Assembly (NCBI GenBank): GCA_009782385.1
Contig: WRJE01000005.1
Span: 1 to 62,836, forward strand
From: Oscillospiraceae bacterium
GTDB lineage: Bacteria > Bacillota > Clostridia > Oscillospirales > UBA929
Direction of reading: 5' to 3'
DNA length: 62,836 nt
Positions 32,761-40,841 of the stretch are shown here, piece by piece. The stretch's first letter is position 1. Every line of letters begins with the position of its first letter. A program made the translations under genes and the position numbers. The notes below the pieces were generated by a model. The model did no database searches and had not been told where the DNA came from. It was given only the letters and a program-made list of their open reading frames with translations.

Positions 32761-35661
32761 TTACGAAGTCGGTTCGGGGATTGTAGGCATTTGCAATTCT
32801 TTCTGCTCGAGGGAGCAAGGCTTCTTGCCCGTCCCGGCTTTCCATATGGTAACTTTCGATCCGCCCGGTATTTGATCGGTGCTGTCAGTCACCGTATGTA
32901 CTACGTTCAGTATAGTAGCGGCGGTAAGCGACCCGTACTGCTTATCGTTGACCGTGCATAAATCGCCCTTTTTGAGTTTGAGAACCGCCGCGCCGTTCTT
33001 AACGGCAGGTGCTTTATATGTCGGTGCTTTAAGGAAAGCGGCCGGCTTTATCTTGAAAATCTTACTCGATGGGATGAATGTATCGCCGCTGGCAACCGCA
33101 ACGGTGCGGAACAGATATGTCACTTTTTTACCGGGCTGCTCGATTGCCCAGCCTTTTGCGGGTATGGACGACCATTCACCGCTCGGCGTTTTTCCGTTGC
33201 TTGAGGCCGCCCACTCATATCTCCCGGTCGGTGCGGTATACTCGGTTGAGCCTTTCTTGCTAAGAACCCATGTGTCGGTATCTACGCTCCAGTAAAACGC
33301 TGCGAGTTTTTCCTCGTTGCCTTTGGGACGTTTCTCGATTTTGGGGAAGCTGACAATCGCCGCGTCCTCCGCAACGCCTTTTTTAGCTATAACGGTTTTT
33401 CCCTCTTTTACATCTTTATCGTTCCATTTGTCGGCAACGGCAAGCTCAAAGCCTTTGTTAAACAGCCCCGCCAGTTTCTTATCGGTGGGCAGCGGACCCT
33501 TCTTCCATTTTTTGCCGCCGTCAAGACTATACGCCGCAACGGTAAAGTCGATACTGACCGTTTCGGCGGCCAAGTTGATATGATTCGAGCCACTGCCGTA
33601 CAGACCAATCGTGCCGTTCGCGCCCCCGCCGGAACTCGCTTTCGTCACGGTGACGGTCGCCTTTGTGTTAGCCGTATCATTAAAGGTGACGGTTAAACTT
33701 ACCGAATTTACACTTTGTTCAAACACGTCTTCCAAGTAGCTGTTTTTGATGGTAATCGTTGTTCCCGAAAACGTAAAGTCGGTATCCGCCGTTAAATTGT
33801 CCGTGGCATTAGACGCTATTGAAGCTATCCCGGTCGCCGCCGTTTTGCCGCCGCCTAAGTCAACCGTAAACTTAGGTTCGCTTCCCGAACTCCACCTAAA
33901 CGCCGTTATCCCTGTGATTGACGGCGGGGCGGGCGTTATCGTGGCAGTCGCCATCGTTCCGGCATCGTCATCGAATGTAACCGTTAAAACAAGAGAATCC
34001 GCGTCACCTATCTCGGCGGTTATATAACTGTTCTTAACAACCAGAGCCGTTTTTGAAACCGTATAATCGGTATCCAAGGTCAATGCAGTACCCTCCGCGT
34101 CGGTTACGGATGTAATACCTTTCGCCGCCAAATCCTGCCCGCCTAAATCCACAGAAAACGACACATCTTTTCCTGCCGACCAGCCCTTTGAGGTCGGCGC
34201 GTTTATCGATGGACCTCTGCGCGGGACAGGGTCAAACACCGCCGAAATAATAACGTGTGTGTTATAGGTGTTCAAGCTCGGCATAACGAAAGTTAGAGTT
34301 TCGGCATTGATAGGTACGGTATTTACATTGCGGTATATGGCGCATTTTAACGAACCCGCCTTGAGTTCGTATCCGTCGTTGGGCGTAACCGTCAGCGTAA
34401 CCGTCTCGCCAACCGCAGCTTTCGGCGGGTCTGCCGTAATTGTGCCGTTCGTGATGTTAGCGAATTGTATATCATACAGCGGGATTTTCTCAAAAAACGC
34501 GCCCAATACAGCGTTTCGCGCCGGCATGATGAAATTTCTGCCGCTGCCGCCTATATCGTTAAGGCCGGCTTGCGCCCCGTCAAGCGTCAGGTATCTGATT
34601 CTGTAGCCCTCGTTAGGGTAAGCAGCCACCCAAATCCCCTCACCGGCATAGGCTGTCGTTCTATTCGGCACAATCGTGCCGCCGGATATATTGGGGTCGA
34701 TTGTTACGGTGTATTGTTTAGGCTCGCCGCCGACATGGAAAGTGTAAGATTTAACGATTTCCGCGTTGTCGGTTTTCTGCGTTATCGTCAGCGTAAACGG
34801 TTTGGGGTCTTCGTCAGGTCCTCTGTCGCTACCTAACAGAAGACGCCATATTTCAGAAGCATCGGAGCGACCGCCGCTCCATGAATAGCTGAGGTTGGTG
34901 TCGGAAGTATGGATTACCGATGTGGTGCTATACGCCACAGCTTCCACCATCCCGCCCATATGACTATTATCGGCAAGTGTTATAGGGACTTTGTTGTAGT
35001 GAACCTCGACCCTGTCCAGAGCGGGTACAACTCTCATAAAATCGTTGTTTGATGTCTGCGCCGAATAAGAACCGTTATTATAATTGGCTCTATATCTGGT
35101 AGCATCGCTTATAAGTACTCCGTTTCCCGTGTTTGTAAAGTTTACAATGCCCGAATTAGCCGGACCGCCGTTAACCGAGAACGTCAAGTGAGGGGCGGGG
35201 TCGTGAACCCTCACGCCGCCTATTGTTACGTTGGCGGTAAGCTGATGAGGAATACCCGATGTTATCGTAGGTGGTGAAACGCTTATCGACACCGAACCGG
35301 ACGGAGCATCCGCCGTAACATCGAATGTAATTTCGCCCGTCTCTGCGGTCTCGCCGCCGTTCGCGCAAATAAATACGCACGTCAATATGTATGACGTGCC
35401 GCTTTTCCACGCGAAATAGTTGCTTCCAATACTAATTTCAACAGAACCGTCACTAACCGCCGCTGCCGCAAGAGCTAACGCTTCGGTTCTCGCGTTAGCT
35501 GCCGTTCCGGAGCTTGATGTGAGGTCAATGGTTTTCGCCATTCCCTCTATGGCAGCTACAGCCGTGCCAAGATCCGCCGCCGCCGCAGGAAGGGTAATCG
35601 CCGGAAAGAACCCCGCCAACATGAGCAGCGCAAGGATTGTACTCACAATTCGCTTTTTCAT
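32761..35661 (-). CDS. Large secreted protein with Flg_new_2 and CBM_X2 repeats
   Basis: A 966-aa surface protein with a signal peptide (about residues 1-29). A central pair of bacterial repeat domains (YTVTIDPNISGGTI through FFEKIP, and YDIQFANITNGTITA) resembles Flg_new_2. Next come two X2-like Ig modules, each with an ITAFRWSSGSEPKFTVDLGG-type opening and a LTVTFND closing, then a C-terminal all-beta region rich in Lys. It has no LPxTG or SLH motif, so how it stays on the surface is unclear. Probably carbohydrate-binding or adhesive. It ends with a terminator at 32714. Confidence 0.75.
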   Translation of the reverse strand: MKKRIVSTILALLMLAGFFPAITLPAAAADLGTAVAAIEGMAKTIDLTSSSGTAANARTEALALAAAAVSDGSVEISIGSNYFAWKSGTSYILTCVFICANGGETAETGEITFDVTADAPSGSVSISVSPPTITSGIPHQLTANVTIGGVRVHDPAPHLTFSVNGGPANSGIVNFTNTGNGVLISDATRYRANYNNGSYSAQTSNNDFMRVVPALDRVEVHYNKVPITLADNSHMGGMVEAVAYSTTSVIHTSDTNLSYSWSGGRSDASEIWRLLLGSDRGPDEDPKPFTLTITQKTDNAEIVKSYTFHVGGEPKQYTVTIDPNISGGTIVPNRTTAYAGEGIWVAAYPNEGYRIRYLTLDGAQAGLNDIGGSGRNFIMPARNAVLGAFFEKIPLYDIQFANITNGTITADPPKAAVGETVTLTVTPNDGYELKAGSLKCAIYRNVNTVPINAETLTFVMPSLNTYNTHVIISAVFDPVPRRGPSINAPTSKGWSAGKDVSFSVDLGGQDLAAKGITSVTDAEGTALTLDTDYTVSKTALVVKNSYITAEIGDADSLVLTVTFDDDAGTMATATITPAPPSITGITAFRWSSGSEPKFTVDLGGGKTAATGIASIASNATDNLTADTDFTFSGTTITIKNSYLEDVFEQSVNSVSLTVTFNDTANTKATVTVTKASSGGGANGTIGLYGSGSNHINLAAETVSIDFTVAAYSLDGGKKWKKGPLPTDKKLAGLFNKGFELAVADKWNDKDVKEGKTVIAKKGVAEDAAIVSFPKIEKRPKGNEEKLAAFYWSVDTDTWVLSKKGSTEYTAPTGRYEWAASSNGKTPSGEWSSIPAKGWAIEQPGKKVTYLFRTVAVASGDTFIPSSKIFKIKPAAFLKAPTYKAPAVKNGAAVLKLKKGDLCTVNDKQYGSLTAATILNVVHTVTDSTDQIPGGSKVTIWKAGTGKKPCSLEQKELQMPTIPEPTS

Positions 35662-35902
35662 TGATATTTCCTCCTTAAAATAGCGGTATTCACCGAGCGG
35701 CTATCCTTGCCGCTCCCGTTGCATAATAAGCCCATTTTCAGTTGTGATTCTATTATAAGCTGAGGTTAATGTATTTTGCAACTGCCTCACCTCTCACACA
35801 GGGTGAGAACAGCACGGTTACACATGAATTGTTTGTATATGATTAAAAATACACCAACCCTAACACCCGCGCATAATATAACTCAGAAAAGAGGTTGAAA
35901 AT

Positions 35903-36481
35903 ATGAACTACCCCGTATCTCACTCTGTTAGCCAAGAAAATTCTTCGCGGCTTATGGATCTAACAATGAAAATGCGCCATGTATGGAGTCAGCACGTCTA
36001 TTGGACGCGCTTACTGCTTATCAGCATCGCGGAGAGATTGGACGATGAAAAAGCAACCACGGACAGGCTTCTGCAAAACCCCGGCGATATAGCCGATATT
36101 TACGCCGCTTACTATGATTTGGACACCGCGCGGAAAATCGAGCAATTATTAACTGAACACTTAACAATCGGCGCGGAACTTATAACGGCTCTCAGAGACG
36201 GAGACACGGCGAAAGCCGATAAACTCAACCGCGAATGGTACGCGAACGCCGATAAGATGGCGGAAGCGTTCAGCACTATAAACCCGTATTATAACCGTGA
36301 AAAACTGAAGGATATGCTGTATTCTCACTTAAAACTTACCACCCAAGAGGTCGCCATGCGCCTTGCCAAGAAATACCCCGAGGACATAAGAGCCTTTAAC
36401 GAAGTCGAAGCGGAAGCGGCCATGATGGCAGACTACTTTACAGACGGAATCGTAAAACAATTCCCAATGTATTTTGACTAA
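35903..36481 (+). CDS. Conserved helical protein (often mislabelled acetylglutamate kinase)
   Basis: A 192-aa all-helical protein with MRHVWSQHVYWTRLLLISIA, GDTAKADKLNREWYANADKMAEAFS, NPYYNREKL and DYFTDGIVKQFP. The family is conserved in Bacillota and is sometimes annotated as acetylglutamate kinase, but no nucleotide- or substrate-binding motif supports that. AAAGAGGTTG precedes ATG 35903. Its stop region contains the -35 of the helicase promoter. Function unknown. Confidence 0.75.
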   Translation: MNYPVSHSVSQENSSRLMDLTMKMRHVWSQHVYWTRLLLISIAERLDDEKATTDRLLQNPGDIADIYAAYYDLDTARKIEQLLTEHLTIGAELITALRDGDTAKADKLNREWYANADKMAEAFSTINPYYNREKLKDMLYSHLKLTTQEVAMRLAKKYPEDIRAFNEVEAEAAMMADYFTDGIVKQFPMYFD

Positions 36482-36503
36482 CCCATCCCCCTTATGCTAT
36501 AAT
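36474..36503 (+). promoter_or_regulatory. Promoter ahead of the nuclease-helicase gene
   Basis: TTGACT (36474-36479), 18 bp, TATAAT (36498-36503). The leader of about 195 nt holds four repeat palindromes. Confidence 0.5.
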
Positions 36504-36534
36504 AACACCACAGACGACAATATTGCGCGTTTTT

Positions 36535-36670
36535 GTAGGGGCGGCCGTTCGTCCGCCCGTCAACGCAAAAGCGTCCATATGCAGGGGCGGCCTTTAGTCC
36601 GCCCGCCTATACGGTGTCCATATGTAGGGGCGGCATATATGCCGCCCGTGGGCGATTGGTAATCGCCGGA
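36535..36670 (+). repeat. Cluster of four GTAGGG-family palindromes
   Basis: Copies at 36535-36559 (GTAGGGGCGGCCGTTCG), 36581-36605 (GCAGGGGCGGCCTTTAG), 36624-36648 (GTAGGGGCGGCATATATGCC) and about 36649-36670 (GGGCGATTGGTAATCGCC). Confidence 0.85.
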
Positions 36671-36702
36671 CCGCAATATTTAGTCGGCGGAGGGATAAAT
36701 TG

Positions 36703-39030
36703 GTGGAAAGAATTACGCTGGCGGTTCGCCGTATCGTTGAGCAGGTGCTGCGGTGCGGCGATATTGACAGCCGTTTTGTAGATTCATCGGCAATGTTCGA
36801 GGGCGCGAAAGCCCACCGCAAACTGCAAAAAGCCATGGGCGGCGGCTATAAAAGCGAAGTCAAACTCAGCTTAGACACAACAGCCGGGGACATCCCCGTA
36901 AAGCTGACCGGACGCGCCGACGGCATAATCACAACACCCGATGGCATAACAATCGATGAAATAAAAACAACCACACTGCCGCTCGACATCCTCTGCAAAC
37001 AGAGCGGGATGCACTACGGGCAAGCGAAATGCTACGCCTATATGTGGCTTCGCGCCCAAGATGCTCCTCCAAGCGAGATAACCGTCCAACTCACATATTA
37101 CCAACTGGAAACACACGAAACCAAACGCCACCGTGAGACATACACGGCGGAAGAACTTGCGGTTTTCATGGACAAGCTGCTGTCCGATTACGCCGTGTGG
37201 TTAAGCCGCGAACGCGACTGGAACGTTATACGCGATACATCAATCAAAGCGTTGACTTTCCCGTTTGAAACCTACCGCAAAGGTCAGCGCGAACTGGCCG
37301 TTGCCGCCTACCGCACAATAGAAAACGGGCGTAAACTTTACGCCCAAGCTCCCACAGGAATCGGAAAAACTCTGTCAACGCTGTTCCCGTCAATAAAAGC
37401 GGTCGGTGAAAACGAGGCGGGTAAAATATTCTACCTCACCGCAAAAACCGTAACGCGCGAAGTAGCCGAAAACGCCGTTGCGCTGATGCTGAAAAAAGGA
37501 CTGCGCTTCAAGTCCGTAACTCTCCGGGCAAAAGAAAAACTGTGCTTCTGCGAGGAGACTATATGCACGCCCGATTACTGCCCTTACGCCAAAGGTCACT
37601 TCGACCGTATCAACAACGCGCTGATGTCACTGCTTGAGGGTAATGACCTCATAACACCCGCCGCCGTGGAAGAAACAGCCCGCCTGCACCGCGTCTGCCC
37701 CTATGAACTCTCACTCGATGCCGCCCTGTGGGCGGACGCTATAATCTGCGACTACAACCACATATTCGACCCGGTGGTTTATCTGCGCCGCTTCTTCTCA
37801 GACATCGGCGCGGACAGCGACTATGTATTTTTGATAGACGAGGCGCATAATCTGGACGGGCGCGTTAGGGAGATGTATTCCGCAGAGCTGCATAAAAATC
37901 TGTATTACCGCCTGCAAAAGGCATTGAAAGATAAAACGCCACACGCAAAGGAGCTTCGCCGCGCCGCGAAGAAAATTAACGCTTATTTATTCGATGTCCG
38001 AAAAGAATTGATTGCCGAAGACACTGACAGCCGCGTGACCGACACATTGGATTCCGCACTCACGGAACTCGCGGTTGACTTCTCAGCTGCGGCAGGGGAG
38101 TGGCTCAAAGCCGAAAGCGGAGGCGTTCACCCGGCACAGGATGATGTACTCGCGCTCTATTTTGAAACGCTCACATATCTCGGTATAGCCGAATGTTTTA
38201 ACGAGCGGTACTGCGCCATAACCGAAATTTTTGAAAGTGATGTCAAGGTCACTCTGTTTTGTATTGACCCATCGGAAATTATAGCCGAACGCCTGAAATT
38301 CGCCAAGGCGACCGTTATGTTTTCCGCAACGCTGACCCCTTTGACATATTACCGCGACATTCTGGGCGGCAATTATAACGATGCACTGCTGACCCTGCCG
38401 TCACCCTATGACAGCACAAAACTGGCTCTGACTGCTCACTGCGGCATCTCCACAAAATATGCCGCCCGCAAGGACAGCTATATACCGCTGGCAAACGCCA
38501 TCCATACCGCAATATCGAAAAAACGCGGCAACTATATAATTTACTTCCCGTCATATGATTACATGAGGCAGGTTTACGAACCGTTCACCGAACTCTGCCC
38601 CGACATAAACACGGTAATTCAAGACAGCGGCATGGACGAGGAAAATCGCGCGGCGTTCCTGCGCCGCTTCGATGCCGATAACCAAGAAACGCTTATCGGG
38701 TTTTGCGTTCTGGGCGGCATATTCTCCGAGGGCATCGACCTAACGGGCGAACGCCTGATAGGCACGGTCATAGTTGGCGTGGGACTGCCCAAGTTGTCGC
38801 TGAGACAGGAGATAATAAGGAAATATTTCGACCGCACAATAGGCGCGGGCTATGATTACGCCTATGTCTTCCCGGGGTTCAACAAGGTGCTGCAGGCGGC
38901 GGGCAGGGTCATCCGCAGTGAGAGCGATTCCGGGTCGGTGCTGCTGATAGACACCCGCTACTCAACGCGGCAATACAAATCACTCTTCCCCGCCCACTGG
39001 TCGCATATGAGGTATATTGACAGACTGTAA
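36703..39030 (+). CDS. XPD/DinG-like helicase with N-terminal PD-(D/E)XK nuclease
   Basis: A 775-aa two-part DNA-repair enzyme. Residues 1 to about 170 carry a Cas4/RecB-like nuclease pattern (GRADGI, IDEIKTT and QAKCYAYM). A Rad3/DinG superfamily-2 helicase follows: Walker A APTGIGKTLST, a four-Cys Fe-S motif (CFCEET, CTPDYCPYAKGH), DEAH box LIDEAHNLDGR, and motif VI QAAGRVIRSE. GTG 36703 is 8 nt after GGCGGAGGG; TTG 36700 is an alternative. It likely processes branched or damaged DNA. Confidence 0.9.
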   Translation: MERITLAVRRIVEQVLRCGDIDSRFVDSSAMFEGAKAHRKLQKAMGGGYKSEVKLSLDTTAGDIPVKLTGRADGIITTPDGITIDEIKTTTLPLDILCKQSGMHYGQAKCYAYMWLRAQDAPPSEITVQLTYYQLETHETKRHRETYTAEELAVFMDKLLSDYAVWLSRERDWNVIRDTSIKALTFPFETYRKGQRELAVAAYRTIENGRKLYAQAPTGIGKTLSTLFPSIKAVGENEAGKIFYLTAKTVTREVAENAVALMLKKGLRFKSVTLRAKEKLCFCEETICTPDYCPYAKGHFDRINNALMSLLEGNDLITPAAVEETARLHRVCPYELSLDAALWADAIICDYNHIFDPVVYLRRFFSDIGADSDYVFLIDEAHNLDGRVREMYSAELHKNLYYRLQKALKDKTPHAKELRRAAKKINAYLFDVRKELIAEDTDSRVTDTLDSALTELAVDFSAAAGEWLKAESGGVHPAQDDVLALYFETLTYLGIAECFNERYCAITEIFESDVKVTLFCIDPSEIIAERLKFAKATVMFSATLTPLTYYRDILGGNYNDALLTLPSPYDSTKLALTAHCGISTKYAARKDSYIPLANAIHTAISKKRGNYIIYFPSYDYMRQVYEPFTELCPDINTVIQDSGMDEENRAAFLRRFDADNQETLIGFCVLGGIFSEGIDLTGERLIGTVIVGVGLPKLSLRQEIIRKYFDRTIGAGYDYAYVFPGFNKVLQAAGRVIRSESDSGSVLLIDTRYSTRQYKSLFPAHWSHMRYIDRL

Positions 39031-39036
39031 CGTAAT

Positions 39037-39061
39037 GTAGGGGACGATGGCAATCGTCCCG
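39037..39061 (+). repeat. GTAGGG-family palindrome after the helicase gene
   Basis: GTAGGGGACGATGGCAATCG and onward, just after the TAA stop. Confidence 0.8.
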
Positions 39062-39100
39062 CGTTTCCACGCAAACTTTGTTCGTAGAGGATAGATTTTT

Positions 39101-39132
39101 CAAAGGAAAACCGCCCTGTTAAGAGCGGTTTT
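39101..39132 (-). terminator. Intrinsic terminator of RNA copy 2
   Basis: Minus strand AAAACCGCTC, loop, AGGGCGGTTTTCCTTTG. Its near copy lies at 32714-32740. Confidence 0.75.
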
Positions 39133-39244
39133 ATAGGCATTTGGCGGGCGTACGCTTCTCCCGCGTCTCTCGGCTTGCGCCTGTCAGTACCATCAGCGTG
39201 TGGATCGTACGAAATTCTCCACCTCAAACGCCTATCCTTATTGT
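39102..39244 (-). ncRNA. Small pseudoknotted RNA of the PBECR cassette, copy 2
   Basis: About 143 nt, homologous in layout to copy 1: start near A39244, 5' AATAAGGATAGGYG and the following TTTGARGTRGAGA shared by both. P1 ATAGGCGTTT pairs with AAATGCCTAT (10 bp); P2 CGTACG with CGTACG; and GCGGG with CCCGC, again crossing P2. P1 and P2 bases differ from copy 1 while pairing is kept, which supports a functional fold. It ends in its own terminator and faces the convergent helicase gene, so it cannot be a leader for a downstream gene. Confidence 0.7.
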
Positions 39245-39250
39245 ATTTAT

Positions 39251-39279
39251 ATTATAACATACCTATTCAGATTTGTAAA
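39251..39279 (-). promoter_or_regulatory. Promoter of RNA copy 2
   Basis: TTTACA (39274-39279), 17 bp, TATAAT (39251-39256). The -35 falls in the ancestral 3' coding end of the neighbouring gene, as in cassette 1. Confidence 0.8.
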
Positions 39280-39304
39280 TGATTTTTTTATTTCTTATCA
39301 ATCT

Positions 39305-39637
39305 TTATCTATCCTCTTCGGCTATCTTCCAAAACGATATAACGGAATTTCTATAATCCTTTGGGTCTGTTTTTGCTTTTAATCTCAAAACCAGTTGAAA
39401 ATACTCGCCGTTTTCAGAAATATACTTCAGCAATACAGAACTGTTCGGCTTGTTCGCTTCTATGATGTAATCGGGTTCTTTTATGATTTGTGGTATGTAT
39501 CCCGCATAACGCTCATAATCTTGCGGATGACGCTCTTTTATATGCGCTATCTGCTTTTCGGTTATAACAACATCTTTTTCCGTAATAGTAAAAATGTTTT
39601 CAAAGTGTTCAGGGTTTACTTCACCGATTTTCAACAA
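39305..39637 (-). CDS. PBECR-like nuclease-type protein, cassette 2, shortened by a stop codon
   Basis: A 110-aa homologue of the protein at 32225-32599 (KIGEVNPEHFENIF, VVITEKQIAHIKERHPQDYE, IIEANKPNSSVLLKYI, FQLVLRLKAKTDPKDYRNSVI). It ends EEDR at a TAA (39305-39307). The same frame continues RLIRNKKIIYKSE to a TAG at 39263-39265, which is exactly the C-terminus of the family and of copy 1. So a nonsense change has removed 13 residues; it may be inactive or shortened. TTG 39637 is the likely start, downstream of a consensus promoter. Confidence 0.75.
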   Translation of the reverse strand: MLKIGEVNPEHFENIFTITEKDVVITEKQIAHIKERHPQDYERYAGYIPQIIKEPDYIIEANKPNSSVLLKYISENGEYFQLVLRLKAKTDPKDYRNSVISFWKIAEEDR

Positions 39638-39665
39638 CTCAACAGCACCGTCCTCTTGTATTTAC

Positions 39666-39694
39666 ATTGTACCGATTTTATAAGGTTTTGTCAA
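39666..39694 (-). promoter_or_regulatory. Promoter of PBECR-like gene, cassette 2
   Basis: TTGACA (39689-39694), 17 bp, TACAAT (39666-39671). Confidence 0.75.
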
Positions 39695-39707
39695 ATCTGC
39701 GTTTCCC

Positions 39708-39731
39708 GTAGGGACGAACTGCGTTCGTCCG
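39708..39731 (+). repeat. GTAGGG-family palindrome upstream of cassette 2
   Basis: GTAGGGACGAACTGCGTTCG and onward. It is preceded by CAAATCTGCGTTTCCC, a flank shared (one change) with 21199-21215. Confidence 0.8.
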
Positions 39732-39770
39732 CTCATTTTCCAATTTCAAAATAATTATCTCTAAAACTAT

Positions 39771-39799
39771 TTGCTTAATTGCAAAGTATAGTATATAAT
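39771..39799 (+). promoter_or_regulatory. Promoter of the HD-GYP/hydrogenase-kinase operon
   Basis: TTGCTT (39771-39776), 17 bp, TATAAT (39794-39799), 28 bp before ATG 39828. Confidence 0.65.
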
Positions 39800-39827
39800 G
39801 TAATTATAGAAGTATAGGGGGTACGAA

Positions 39828-40841
39828 ATGCAAAAGACTATATTTGTGGTGGATGATAACGATACTAACCTTTCCGTTGCGAAAGAAGCTCTCAAAGAGC
39901 ATTATAGGGTAATGACCCTGCCGTCTGCGGCGAAAATGTTCGCGCTGTTGGAAAAAATCAAACCCGACCTTATCCTTCTCGACATTGAAATGCCGGAGAT
40001 GGACGGGTTTCAAGCCTTACAGCGTTTGAAAGACAGCCGCAACTCCGATATCCCCGTCATATTCCTTACGAGCATGACAGACCCGGCGGTCGAAGCTCGC
40101 GGCTTCGAGATGGGCGTTATCGACTTTGTCACAAAGCCGTTTTCAGCTCCCGTTCTCCAGAACCGCATGAAAACACACCTTAATATAGACGAACTCATAC
40201 GCGAACGCACCGCGCAGCTCCAAAAGCTCCAGAACGCTATCGTGTTCGTTATCGCCGATGTGGTAGAGAGCCGCGATGAAAACACGGGCGGTCATATCGA
40301 GCGTACCTCAACATATATGAGGATACTGGTTGATGCCATGCTTAAAAAAGGCGTATACGCCGATGAATTGTCTCAGATTGACTTGGATTTGATGATAGAT
40401 TCGGCGCGTATGCACGATGTGGGCAAGATTTCGATATCCGACACCATACTTAACAAACCGGGTAAACTTACCGATGAGGAATTTTCTATTATGAAAACTC
40501 ATACCGTTGAGGGCGAAAAGGTCATCGACCAAATTATCGCCCGAACCGGGGGTGTCGAGTTCCTCAGAAACGCCAGAATGTTCGCGGGTTCTCACCACGA
40601 ACGCTGGGACGGCAGGGGTTATCCCAATAACACAGTCGGCGCGGACATACCCATACAGGGTCGCATTATGTCGGTTGTCGATGTCTATGACGCGCTCGTG
40701 TCCGAGCGTCCTTACAAAAAACCGTTTACTCACGATGAAGCGACAAAGATAATCATGGACGGCGCGGGAACTCAGTTCGACCCCAATATACTGAATGTGT
40801 TTTTTGAAATCAGAGACAAATTCGCCGAGGTAGAGCTATGA
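39828..40841 (+). CDS. Response regulator with HD-GYP cyclic-di-GMP phosphodiesterase domain
   Basis: A 337-aa two-domain protein. Receiver domain 1 to about 120 with phosphoacceptor D52 (LILLDIEMPEMDG) and K103. HD-GYP domain about 140-337 with H196-D197 (RMHDVGK) and the HHERWDGRGYP signature (256-266), so probably a cyclic-di-GMP hydrolase. GGGGG precedes ATG 39828. The stop overlaps the hydrogenase-kinase ATG by 4 bp, indicating that the two form one signalling unit. Confidence 0.94.
   Translation: MQKTIFVVDDNDTNLSVAKEALKEHYRVMTLPSAAKMFALLEKIKPDLILLDIEMPEMDGFQALQRLKDSRNSDIPVIFLTSMTDPAVEARGFEMGVIDFVTKPFSAPVLQNRMKTHLNIDELIRERTAQLQKLQNAIVFVIADVVESRDENTGGHIERTSTYMRILVDAMLKKGVYADELSQIDLDLMIDSARMHDVGKISISDTILNKPGKLTDEEFSIMKTHTVEGEKVIDQIIARTGGVEFLRNARMFAGSHHERWDGRGYPNNTVGADIPIQGRIMSVVDVYDALVSERPYKKPFTHDEATKIIMDGAGTQFDPNILNVFFEIRDKFAEVEL

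Noticed and set aside
32060-35865. A 15-bp match ACACCAACCCTAACA at 32060 and 35851
   Set aside because: Flanks differ completely and no hairpin or function is apparent; it may be chance.
36703-37215. A Cas4 adaptation nuclease
   Set aside because: It is fused to a DinG-type helicase and there are no other CRISPR genes.
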